Assembly (NCBI GenBank): GCA_016710325.1
Contig: JADJXK010000002.1
Location: 2,666,001 to 2,730,000, forward strand
DNA from: Candidatus Leptofilum proximum
GTDB taxonomy: Bacteria > Chloroflexota > Anaerolineae > Promineifilales > Promineifilaceae
Direction of reading: 5' to 3'
Length of the DNA stretch: 64,000 bases
Shown here: piece after piece, positions 7,278-15,307 of the stretch
Numbering within the stretch: position 1 is the stretch's first letter
Layout of the letters: each line of letters opens with the position of its first letter
Program-made: the position numbers and the translations under genes
Notes under the pieces: model-generated
Told to the model about the DNA's origin: nothing
Seen by the model: only the letters and a program-made list of their open reading frames with translations
Databases searched by the model: none

Positions 7278-9266
7278 TTATGCGGCCTGGGTTTCCACAG
7301 CTTCTGCTTCTGCAACCTCTGCTTTCACCCCATTTCCGTTGCCTGCTACCACAGCCGGGATGTGATACGGCACATCAATCACAATCACATCTTCCCGGTT
7401 GCGAAGTTCACGGCGCAAAATGTTGGCCGTCTGATTATGCAGCACCTGGGCCATGGCATCTTCCGGCACAAATTCCGGAATAACAATGGTCACCAGCTGC
7501 TCATCAAACTCAAGCCGGTTCACCCGGTCCACGTAATCCACCAGCGGTGTGAGGATGTCGCGGTAATCGTAATCAATGATCACCAGTTTAATACCGGCCG
7601 TGAGCTTGGGGAACCGCGCCCAGCGCCGTTCGATCCGCTCATGAATCTCGGGCGTAGTGGCCACACAAACAGCCCGCACGTCCGTGGAGATCAGCTTGGC
7701 ATATTGTAAAGCCCGCAGCGTGCCACGGTGTACATCGGCAATGGGCACGATGGCCACATTGGCCACATCCACCAGCTCATCTTCCGAAAAATCTTCCGTG
7801 CTGAGCGTATGCGCCACTTTCTGGTAATGTTTGTGAATCAGGTTAAACATCACCACCAGCAGCGGGATCGCCACGGCTACCAGCCAGGCACCATCTAAAA
7901 ACTTGGTGGCCACTAGAATGATAAAGACCACGCCAGTCGTAAGGGAACCCAATACATTCAGGGCCTGCTTCCAGCGCCAGGTCTGCTCATAATGAATCTG
8001 CGTGTTGTCCGTGTAGGCCGTTTCACCCGGCTTCAGCCGACCCACCTTGCCCATCAGGCGAGACATGCCCGCCTGCGACAGGGTAAAGCTTAGCATTACG
8101 CCCAGGGCATAGAGCGGCAGCATGGCAATTTCATCCGCATGGAAAGCGATAACAATAATTGAAGAGATAACCGCCAGCACCAAAATGCCCGAACTATACA
8201 CCAACCGGTCACCCCGATTTTGCATCCAGCGCGGCAAGAAACCATCCTTGGCCAGGAAGGAACTCAACCGCGGGAAGTCTTGGTAACCTGTGTTGGCCGC
8301 CAGGAACAGAATCAACGCCGTAAAAATCTGCACCCAGTAGTAAATAATGCCGGTGCCGGTAATTTGCCGCGTCATCTGCGACAGGATGCTCTCGCCATGC
8401 TCGGCTGGCACCAGGTGCATCCGGGTAGACAGGAAGGTAATACCAATAAACAGCGACATGGCAATGGCGCCCATGGCCACCATTGTTTTGGCCGCATTGT
8501 GCGATTCCGGTGGCTTAAACGCCTTCACGCCGTTGCTAATCGCTTCAATACCAGTTAGCGCCGTGCAGCCGCCAGCAAACGCCCGCAGCAAAAGCCAGAT
8601 GTAGGCAAACCCTACCAGCGACGCGGTTGCCGGAACCGTCTCTTCAAACGAAGGCAGCGGCTCCATACCAAACAGCCCCATGTAGCGCGCCATGCCAATG
8701 ACGATGGTGAGCAAAACGCCCCCGACAAAAGCATAGGTAGGCAGGGCAAAAATAGTACCGCTCTCCCGCACACCGCGCAGGTTAACCCAGGTAATGAGGA
8801 AAATGGCCAACAGGGCAATGGCCACGCGATATTCAAACGCCTCGGGCACGGCCGAAGTTAAAGCCCGCACCCCGGCCGACACCGACACCGAAACGGTGAG
8901 GATGTAGTCGGTGAGCAGCGCCCCACCGGCCAGCAGTGAAGGCATCGTGCCCAGGTTGTCTTTGGCCACGGTGTAGGCGCCGCCCCCATCGGGATAGTGT
9001 AAAATGGTCTGGATGTAGCTGAAGACCACCATCAACACCAGGGTTGCCACCCCGATAGCCAGGGGCAGCGTCAGCCGCAGCGCCCCGCTGCCCAGCACAA
9101 TGATGACGCTCATGATTGCTTCCGTAGCATACGCATTACTGCTGATGGGATCAGAAGCAAAAACGGCGAGCGCACGGACTTTATCCAGGCGCTCATGGAT
9201 TTCTTGACTGGTTGGAAACGGTTTCCCAATCAGCACACGTTTAATTTCAGGTAAATCTATTGCCAT
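7278..9266 (-). CDS. KimA-like APC-superfamily potassium transporter
   Basis: This is a 662-residue polytopic protein with about 12 membrane segments and a C-terminal cytoplasmic domain of roughly 200 residues. It resembles the KimA K+/H+ symporter family rather than ordinary amino-acid permeases. The N-terminus has KRVLIGKPF and ALAVFASDPISSNAYATEAI. These are followed by YPDGGGAYTVAKDNLG and GGALLTDYILTVSVSVSAG, which match KimA's conserved core. ATG at 9266 is preferred over an upstream in-frame start because AGGTGG lies 9 nt before it. It is divergent from kdpD with a shared operator region, which supports a potassium role. A terminator-like hairpin lies in its leader. Confidence 0.8.
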   Translation of the reverse strand: MAIDLPEIKRVLIGKPFPTSQEIHERLDKVRALAVFASDPISSNAYATEAIMSVIIVLGSGALRLTLPLAIGVATLVLMVVFSYIQTILHYPDGGGAYTVAKDNLGTMPSLLAGGALLTDYILTVSVSVSAGVRALTSAVPEAFEYRVAIALLAIFLITWVNLRGVRESGTIFALPTYAFVGGVLLTIVIGMARYMGLFGMEPLPSFEETVPATASLVGFAYIWLLLRAFAGGCTALTGIEAISNGVKAFKPPESHNAAKTMVAMGAIAMSLFIGITFLSTRMHLVPAEHGESILSQMTRQITGTGIIYYWVQIFTALILFLAANTGYQDFPRLSSFLAKDGFLPRWMQNRGDRLVYSSGILVLAVISSIIVIAFHADEIAMLPLYALGVMLSFTLSQAGMSRLMGKVGRLKPGETAYTDNTQIHYEQTWRWKQALNVLGSLTTGVVFIILVATKFLDGAWLVAVAIPLLVVMFNLIHKHYQKVAHTLSTEDFSEDELVDVANVAIVPIADVHRGTLRALQYAKLISTDVRAVCVATTPEIHERIERRWARFPKLTAGIKLVIIDYDYRDILTPLVDYVDRVNRLEFDEQLVTIVIPEFVPEDAMAQVLHNQTANILRRELRNREDVIVIDVPYHIPAVVAGNGNGVKAEVAEAEAVETQAA

Positions 9267-9292
9267 ACTTAATAACCACCTTTTGTCATGAA

Positions 9293-9315
9293 AAAACACC
9301 CGCGACGGGTGTTTT
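9293..9315 (-). terminator. Intrinsic terminator-like hairpin in the transporter leader
   Basis: AAAACACCC and GGGTGTTTT form a perfect 9-bp stem with a 5-nt loop. On the minus strand it ends in six Ts. It lies 27 nt upstream of the transporter start, so it could attenuate transcription. Confidence 0.5.
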
Positions 9316-9344
9316 ACCTGGCCTTAAGCGTACTCTTTTTTAGG

Positions 9345-9393
9345 TCAAGAAAGGGTTAAGATAAATTTGTGGGGTGTCAAGAAAGTATCAAGA
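9345..9393. promoter_or_regulatory. Four-half-site operator between transporter and kdpD
   Basis: Half-sites are TCAAGA (9345), TTAAGA (9356), TCAAGA (9377) and TCAAGA (9388). Within each pair the spacing is 11 bp and the two pairs start 32 bp apart. Direct repeats at 11-bp spacing suit an OmpR/KdpE-type winged-helix dimer. The same arrangement recurs at 13155-13203. Confidence 0.7.
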
Positions 9394-9460
9394 TAGCCTC
9401 AAACGGCCGTTTCTAGCATACAATGAAGGCCATCCCACTATGACTGATGGACTATAACAA

Positions 9461-12124
9461 ATGGACAAAAAACCGGAGCTGTCCTCGCCACCCGAAACGG
9501 AATCTGCCAACACGCAGCAGACACGCGGCAAGCTAAAAATCTTTTTGGGTTATGCCGCGGGCGTGGGCAAAACCTATGCCATGCTGGATGCCGCCCGGCT
9601 GCGCCAGGCAGAAGGGATCGATGTGGTGGCGGGATTTGTGGAAACACACGGCCGTTCCGAAACCGATGCCCTCCTGGCCAACCTGGAAATCATCCCCCGC
9701 CGCATCATCACTTATCGCGACATTACCCTGGCTGAGATGAACACCGACGCCATCCTGGCCCGCCAGCCCCAGGTGGTGCTGGTAGACGACCTGGCCCATG
9801 CCAACGCTCCCGGCTTGCGCCACACACACCGCTTCCAGGACGTGCTGGAACTGCTCAGCGCGGGCATTGATGTCTATACCACCGTCAACGTGCAGCACCT
9901 GGAAAGCGTTAAGGACATCGTGGCCCAGATTACCGGTGTCACCGTGCACCACACCATCCCCGATACCATTCTGGACGAATCCAACGAAATTGAGCTGATC
10001 GATCTGCCCATCGACGAGCTGCTGGACCGCCTGGAAGCGGGCAAGGTGCACCTGCCGGAGCATTCCGAGCGGATGGTGCAGAAGTTTTTCCGCCGGGGCA
10101 ACTTAACGGCGCTGCGCGAGCTGGCATTGCGCCGCGCGGCGGACCGCATCGACGCCCAAATGCGCGCCTACATGCAAAGCCACGCCATCGCCGGGCCGTG
10201 GCCAGTGGGCGAGCGGATTTTGGTATGCATCAGCAGCAGCCCGCTGAGTGAACGGCTGGTTCGCACCACGCGGCGACTGGCCACCCGGCTGAACGCCGAG
10301 TGGATTGCCGCCTATGTGGAAACACCCGCCCACCAAAACTTGTCTCCTGCCGACCGGGAGCGGGTAACGCGCAACTTGCAGCTGGCCGAGTCCTTGGGGG
10401 CGCAGGCGGTACGGCTAAACGGCCGTTCCGTAGCCGAAACCCTGGTCAACTACGCCCTCCACCGCAACGTGACGCGTATCGTAGCCGGGAAGCCGCTGCG
10501 CCCGCGCTGGAAGGAGGTGCTGCGGGGCGGTTCCCTCATCGACCAGATTGTGCGCCAGAGCCAGGATTTGGACGTGTACATCATCAGCGGCAAGATGGCG
10601 CCGGAACAGCTGCCGGTAGCCACCACCAGGACCCGCGCCTCGGCCATCCACTGGGATGCGTACATCCGTGGTACCGCCCTGGTGGTGGCCGCTACGTTAA
10701 TTGGGCTGCCGTTACGACCGTACATCAACCCCACCAATCTGGTAATGCTTTACCTGGTGACCGTCATCGTGGCCGCCGTCTGGCTCAGCCGCGCCCCGGC
10801 GATCCTTGCTTCCCTGCTCAGCGTCCTCGCCTTCGACATCATTTTTGTGCCGCCTTACTACGCCTTCGCCGTGGACGACGCCGAGTATCTGTTGACCTTC
10901 GCCGGGCTGCTGGCCGTGGGGCTGGTCATCAGTACGCTCACCGCCCGGGCCCGCGAACAGGAGATTGCCGCCAGACGCCGCGAACAGCAAACGGCCGCTC
11001 TCTACGAGCTCAGCCAAAAATTAGCCGTAGTCACTGACCTGAACGCGATTGCGCAGACGGCCGTTAACCACATGCAAGAAACGCTGGGCAACCCCGCCGC
11101 CCTGTTCCTGCCTGCTGGCGAGCACCAATCCCTTATGCTCCAGGCCAAAACGTTAGAATTCCAGCTGGAAAAAGACAGCCTGGCTGTAGCCAGTTGGGTC
11201 TTTCGCCACCGGCAGGTGGCTGGCCGCCACACCAACACCCTCAGCGGCGTAGACGCTACCTATCTGCCCCTCATCAGCTCTGGCCACGGCGTAGGTGTGT
11301 TGGCCGTAGAATTTACGCAAAACGAGACTCCGCTCACCGGCGAACAGCACCGCCTGCTGCTGTCTTTTGCCAGCCAGGTGGCCCTGGCGCTGGAGCGTGC
11401 CCGCCTGGCCGAGCAGGCGCGGCAGGCCCACCTGCTGACGGAAACAGAAAAGCTGCAAACCGCCCTGCTCAACTCCATCTCGCACGATCTGCGCACGCCG
11501 CTGGCATCCATCACCGGCGTCCTTAGCAGCCTGCATGATGACGATGCCCTGCTGACGGAAGCAGCGCGCCACGAGATGGTGAGCACGGCCTGGGAAGAGG
11601 CACGCCGTCTCAACCGCCTGGTAGGTAACCTGCTGGACATGACCCGCCTGGAATCTGGCGCGCTTAAGGTGGTGTGCCAGCCATCAGATGTAGAGGATTT
11701 GGTGGGGGCCAGCCTGGCACAGATGCCCAACCGGCTGGAGGGGCGCCCGCTGCACATCGAAGTTCCGCCCGGTCTGCCGCTGATCAGCATCGACTTTACG
11801 CTAATGGTGCAGGTACTGGTAAACCTGATCGACAACGCACTCAAGTACACGCCGCCAGACAAACCGATCACCGTGCAGGCAACAGCGACAGAGAGCGAGG
11901 TGATTTTGCAGGTAAAAGATCGTGGACCAGGGCTGCCGGAAGGGGAGCTGGATCACATCTTTGATCGCTTTTTCCGCGTCAATGCTGATGGCGTGAGCGG
12001 CACCGGGCTGGGATTGTCGATTGCCAAGGGAATTGTGGAGGCGCATGACGGCCGTATCTGGGCCGAAAATCGCCCAAACGGGGGAGCCGCTTTTTTTATC
12101 GCCCTGCCAATTGCTGCCCTCTAA
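9461..12124 (+). CDS. kdpD: KdpD-type potassium sensor histidine kinase
   Basis: This 887-residue protein has the complete KdpD order. The KdpD N-terminal ATPase-like domain (GYAAGVGKTYAMLDAA) comes first, then a USP-like domain (about 250-370). Four membrane segments follow (about 400-500), then a GAF domain (about 520-640). The HisKA H-box SISHDLRTPLASITG is at about residue 675, followed by the HATPase_c N, G1 and G2 boxes (NLIDNALKY, DRGPGLPEG, GTGLGLSIAKG). It senses potassium limitation or ionic stress and phosphorylates KdpE. ATG at 9461 begins 67 bp past the shared operator. kdpFABC is not in the window. Confidence 0.95.
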   Translation: MDKKPELSSPPETESANTQQTRGKLKIFLGYAAGVGKTYAMLDAARLRQAEGIDVVAGFVETHGRSETDALLANLEIIPRRIITYRDITLAEMNTDAILARQPQVVLVDDLAHANAPGLRHTHRFQDVLELLSAGIDVYTTVNVQHLESVKDIVAQITGVTVHHTIPDTILDESNEIELIDLPIDELLDRLEAGKVHLPEHSERMVQKFFRRGNLTALRELALRRAADRIDAQMRAYMQSHAIAGPWPVGERILVCISSSPLSERLVRTTRRLATRLNAEWIAAYVETPAHQNLSPADRERVTRNLQLAESLGAQAVRLNGRSVAETLVNYALHRNVTRIVAGKPLRPRWKEVLRGGSLIDQIVRQSQDLDVYIISGKMAPEQLPVATTRTRASAIHWDAYIRGTALVVAATLIGLPLRPYINPTNLVMLYLVTVIVAAVWLSRAPAILASLLSVLAFDIIFVPPYYAFAVDDAEYLLTFAGLLAVGLVISTLTARAREQEIAARRREQQTAALYELSQKLAVVTDLNAIAQTAVNHMQETLGNPAALFLPAGEHQSLMLQAKTLEFQLEKDSLAVASWVFRHRQVAGRHTNTLSGVDATYLPLISSGHGVGVLAVEFTQNETPLTGEQHRLLLSFASQVALALERARLAEQARQAHLLTETEKLQTALLNSISHDLRTPLASITGVLSSLHDDDALLTEAARHEMVSTAWEEARRLNRLVGNLLDMTRLESGALKVVCQPSDVEDLVGASLAQMPNRLEGRPLHIEVPPGLPLISIDFTLMVQVLVNLIDNALKYTPPDKPITVQATATESEVILQVKDRGPGLPEGELDHIFDRFFRVNADGVSGTGLGLSIAKGIVEAHDGRIWAENRPNGGAAFFIALPIAAL

Positions 12125-12129
12125 AACAG

Positions 12130-12819
12130 CTACGAGTCCATCACCAGGCGATAGCCCACCCCTGGCTCGGTCAAAATGTACTGGGGATTGGTAGGATCTT
12201 TCTCAATCTTGTGCCGCAGGTTGCTCATGTGCACGCGCAGCAGGTGTGTTTCCGTCTGGTAGCCGACGCCGCGCACTTCACGCAGCAGCTGCTGGTGGGT
12301 GAGCACCCGCCCGGAATACTGCACCAGCACCTTGAGCAGGTCATACTCCGTGGGCGTCAGCTGAATTTCTTCACCATCGCGCGTTACCACCCGTGCTGCC
12401 AAATCAACGCACAGCTTCCCCACCCGGTAAACGGGCTCCGTTTCTTCCCTGCGGACATGCCGCATGGCCACGCGCAAACGGGCGGTCAGCTCGCCCACGC
12501 TAAAGGGTTTGGTCAAAAAGTCATCGGCCCCGGCATCCAGCGCCTCAATTTTGTCGTTGTCCTGATTTTGCACCGAAAGGATAATGATCGGCGTGTCGGT
12601 CCATTCGCGAATGCGGCGTGTCACTTCAATGCCATTAATTCCGGGCAAACCCAGGTCCAAAATGATGAGATCAGGCTGTACGTTGACTGCCTGCAGCAGG
12701 CCATCTTCCCCCGTGGCAGCCTCATAAACGGCATACCCATGTGCATCCAGCGAGGTGTGTAAAAAACGGCGGATAGCATTCTCATCATCAATAATCAACA
12801 CTTTTGTCTTCTCTTGCAT
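12130..12819 (-). CDS. kdpE: KdpE-type response regulator
   Basis: This 229-residue OmpR-family regulator has a receiver domain with acidic pocket DDE, phospho-acceptor Asp in LIILDLGLPG and Lys in LTKPFS. A winged-helix DNA-binding domain follows (LTPTEYDLLKVL, HLLRVHMSNLRHKIE, GVGYRL). It is arranged tail-to-tail with kdpD, with only 5 bp between stops, unlike the usual co-directional kdpDE operon. It is the obvious candidate for binding the repeated TCAAGA operators. Confidence 0.93.
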   Translation of the reverse strand: MQEKTKVLIIDDENAIRRFLHTSLDAHGYAVYEAATGEDGLLQAVNVQPDLIILDLGLPGINGIEVTRRIREWTDTPIIILSVQNQDNDKIEALDAGADDFLTKPFSVGELTARLRVAMRHVRREETEPVYRVGKLCVDLAARVVTRDGEEIQLTPTEYDLLKVLVQYSGRVLTHQQLLREVRGVGYQTETHLLRVHMSNLRHKIEKDPTNPQYILTEPGVGYRLVMDS

Positions 12820-12855
12820 TCTGTCATTATAAACCGTTGTGCCGATTCGCAGTAA

Positions 12856-13092
12856 TCAATAGCCACGCCAGCCCGAGGCCTGGTCATCCTGCCACCATTC
12901 ATCGCCCGTGGCGTGAAGGTTGGCCTGGTACCACAACCACATAGCCGCCAAAATCAGGCCGAGCACCAGGATCACCACGGTAAGCAGGCTGGGCGGCAGG
13001 TGAAAAATAATACCGATTGTGAGCGTAACCGGCATGGCGCCGCCAACCAAAAACAGCAAAAGCCGACGAATACGATGGGGTGAACGCTTCAT
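12856..13092 (-). CDS. Small two-pass membrane protein
   Basis: This 78-residue protein starts with a basic MKRSPHRIRRL. It has two hydrophobic segments (about 10-30 and 37-57) and an acidic, Trp-rich tail (GDEWWQDDQASGW). No family is recognised. It is transcribed away from comM and shares the 13155-13203 operator region, so a link to the potassium/KdpE regulon is plausible. Confidence 0.6.
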   Translation of the reverse strand: MKRSPHRIRRLLLFLVGGAMPVTLTIGIIFHLPPSLLTVVILVLGLILAAMWLWYQANLHATGDEWWQDDQASGWRGY

Positions 13093-13154
13093 ACTTTTTT
13101 CCTTATTTGGGAAGCAACAAATTTAGTTTGCTTTTTAGTGTAGCCGTTATTTGG

Positions 13155-13203
13155 TCAAGGAAGTCGCAAGATATACCAAATCGGTGTCAAGAAACTATTA
13201 AGA
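13155..13203. promoter_or_regulatory. Second four-half-site operator, same layout as at 9345
   Basis: Half-sites are TCAAGG (13155), GCAAGA (13166), TCAAGA (13187) and TTAAGA (13198). The 11-bp spacing within pairs and 32-bp spacing between pairs are identical to the operator at 9345-9393. It lies between the small membrane protein (minus) and comM (plus). Confidence 0.65.
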
Positions 13204-13309
13204 GGAGGGGGTGGGAAACGGCCGTTCCTCTTTCATCGCGTTCCCCGACAACAGTTGCTATAATTTACCCGTCGCGTTAGCAAAACCCGTCACCAAAGAA
13301 GGATGTGCC

Positions 13310-14461
13310 ATGCTGGCAAAAGTGTTTAGTTGTGCCATTGTCGGGCTGGAAGCCGAAATCGTTGAAGTTGAAGTAGATATTATCCGGGGCGGACCGATGT
13401 TTAACCTGGTGGGACTGCCGGATGCGGCCGTTCGCGAGAGCCGCGACAGAGTTCACAGCGCCATCAAAAACAGCGGCTTCTCCTTTCCGTCGGGGCGACG
13501 CATCACCGTCAACCTGGCCCCCGCCGACCTGCGTAAAGAAGGCCCCGCCTACGACCTGCCCATTGCCGTGGGCATTCTGGCTGCTTCCCAGCAAATCTGG
13601 ACCGAGAAGCTGGCTAATGCCTTTTTCCTGGGCGAACTTTCCCTGGACGGCACGGCGCGCCACACCAAGGGCATTCTGCCCATGACCGCCCTGGCGCGTG
13701 AGCAAGGCTTCAGCCGCGTCTTTGTGCCTGCCGACGATGCCGCTGAAGCCGCCCTGCTGCCCGACGTTGAGGTGTTTGGCATCCGCAACCTGGCCGAACT
13801 GGTTGGTCATCTCACCGGCCTCAAGCCGCTCAATCCCTACACGGTCAACCTGGAAGAACAGTTCCGCCAGGACCCCACCTACGCCGCCGACTTTGCCGAC
13901 ATCATGGGACAAGAACATGTGAAGCGGGCCATGGAGATTGCCGCTGCCGGGTCGCACAATCTTCTTTTATCGGGGCCGCCTGGGGCGGGCAAGACCCTTT
14001 TGGCGAAGTCGATGCCCAGCATTTTGCCGCGCATGTCGGTGGATGAGGCGCTGGAAGTGACGAAGATTTACAGCGTGGCCGGACTGCTGCCACCGGATAC
14101 GCCGCTGGTAAGGAATCGGCCGTTTCGCGCCCCGCACCACACCATCAGCTATGCCGGGCTGGTGGGCGGCGGCGCCTGGCCGCGTCCCGGCGAAATTAGT
14201 TTGTCTCACCGCGGCGTCCTTTTTCTCGATGAGCTCCCGGAATTTGGCCAGAACCTCATCGAGGTGCTGCGCCAGCCGCTGGAAGGCATCCCGCGTGAGG
14301 TTTCCATCTCACGCGCTTCGGGCACCGTCACCTACCCGGCCAACTTCATGCTGGTGGCCGCGCAAAACCCCTGCCCCTGCGGCTACTACGGCGACCCCAC
14401 CCACGCGTGCTCCTGCTCCAACGCCATTATCTTCGAGTACCAACACAAAAAACTGCTTTGA
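13310..14461 (+). pseudogene. comM: ComM/YifB Mg-chelatase-like AAA ATPase, 3' end lost
   Basis: ComM is a hexameric helicase that promotes branch migration during natural transformation. The start ATG at 13310 follows GAAGGA. The N-terminal domain (VGLPDAAVRESRDRVHSAIKNSGF), Walker A GPPGAGKTLLAKS and Walker B LFLDELPEF are intact. So is the Zn-binding NPCPCGYYGDPTHACSCS. Homology stops near 14425-14445, where relatives continue with YQxRISGPLLDRIDLHV; here unrelated sequence adds YQHKKLL and a stop. About 120 C-terminal residues (arginine finger, C-terminal helical domain) are missing. The break coincides with the change to AT-rich sequence. Confidence 0.85.
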
Positions 14462-14485
14462 CCACCTGTTTTTTTAAACATCTGG

Positions 14486-14514
14486 TTTCACACAAATTGC
14501 GGAAGTTCCATCTA
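14486..14514 (+). repeat. Copy 1 of TTCACACAAA...GGAAGTTCC repeat
   Basis: It lies about 45 bp inside the comM break. An inverted near-copy is at 49655-49682 and a shorter copy at 17764-17783. The shared core is TCACACAAAYTKCGG followed by RAGTT. Confidence 0.6.
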
Positions 14515-14546
14515 ATGCCGATTTTTAACGGACGAAAAATCAATTT

Positions 14547-15299
14547 TTATTCACAGAGAATGGTTTTATCTGCTCTTAAAGCACACACAGTGGTTCGAAC
14601 CATCTCAACTACTTTTACAAGCCGAATTTCTGAATTCCCAATGGTGATTGTTTTTTGTATTCCTTGCTCGATAAATACTTGTTCCATGACATTAAAGTTG
14701 CGAGGTGTACCGTACCTGTGAAGCATTATGTGTCTTTCACTCTCCACTCCATCTACAATCATCTTGGCTTTTACAAGCCCCCTTTGCATGTGATAGTCCG
14801 CCCCTATAATCTCTTCTATGTGGTGAAACATAGTGCTACTCTCATGAGTAACCCCCACCAAAAGAATGAAACTATCTTTTAGTTTCGCGAGTTTCCCATA
14901 TGGAGAAAGAGCATCACAGGGAGTAATAGAGAATTGGTGGCCTTCAGTAAGATGGCTCGCGTCAGAGCCAATCGCAGCAACAGAATGGGTTGGGTGGCAG
15001 CTTCGCACTGCACAAGGACGCTTTCTAAAGCTCTCAGGGATAGTGCCTGTCCAACACGGTGTATGCGTTGGATCAAATATGGGAGGGTTATCTGCTGATA
15101 ACCCCTCATGACCGGTCAAAGTTGGAACCAACATAGTTCCGTCTTCGCCAATGACATCCAAGATCGCATCAATAACCGTATCTGCTCCCCCTTCAACATG
15201 CCCAAAACTGCTCAATGAGCTATGAACCAAAACTTTATTTCCTGAAGCAACTCCCAAAGTTGTCAAACCAGCGATAATGTCGTTCTTAGTTACTGCCAT
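14547..15299 (-). CDS. AAC(3)-family N-acetyltransferase
   Basis: This 250-residue protein belongs to the antibiotic_NAT (aminoglycoside 3-N-acetyltransferase) family. Motifs include VLVHSSLSSFGHVEGGADTV near the N-terminus, GTMLVPTLTGHE, the conserved RSCHPTHSVAAIG and the LLVGVTHESSTMFHHIEE stretch. The family transfers acetyl from acetyl-CoA to an amino group; chromosomal members in environmental bacteria often act on unknown substrates, so resistance should not be assumed. ATG at 15299 is chosen because GAGG, overlapping the upstream stop, lies 6 nt before it. The start is 8 nt downstream of the HAD-fusion stop, so translation is probably coupled. Confidence 0.9.
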   Translation of the reverse strand: MAVTKNDIIAGLTTLGVASGNKVLVHSSLSSFGHVEGGADTVIDAILDVIGEDGTMLVPTLTGHEGLSADNPPIFDPTHTPCWTGTIPESFRKRPCAVRSCHPTHSVAAIGSDASHLTEGHQFSITPCDALSPYGKLAKLKDSFILLVGVTHESSTMFHHIEEIIGADYHMQRGLVKAKMIVDGVESERHIMLHRYGTPRNFNVMEQVFIEQGIQKTITIGNSEIRLVKVVEMVRTTVCALRADKTILCE

Positions 15300-15307
15300 T
15301 ATTGTCC

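Noticed and set aside
10300..11037. 245-codon open frame inside kdpD
   Set aside because: Out-of-frame shadow of kdpD with unnatural Arg/Gly/Pro-rich composition.
14547..15299. A clinical aminoglycoside-resistance gene
   Set aside because: Only family membership is visible. Context is a HAD fusion in an environmental island, and chromosomal AAC(3)-like proteins often have other substrates.
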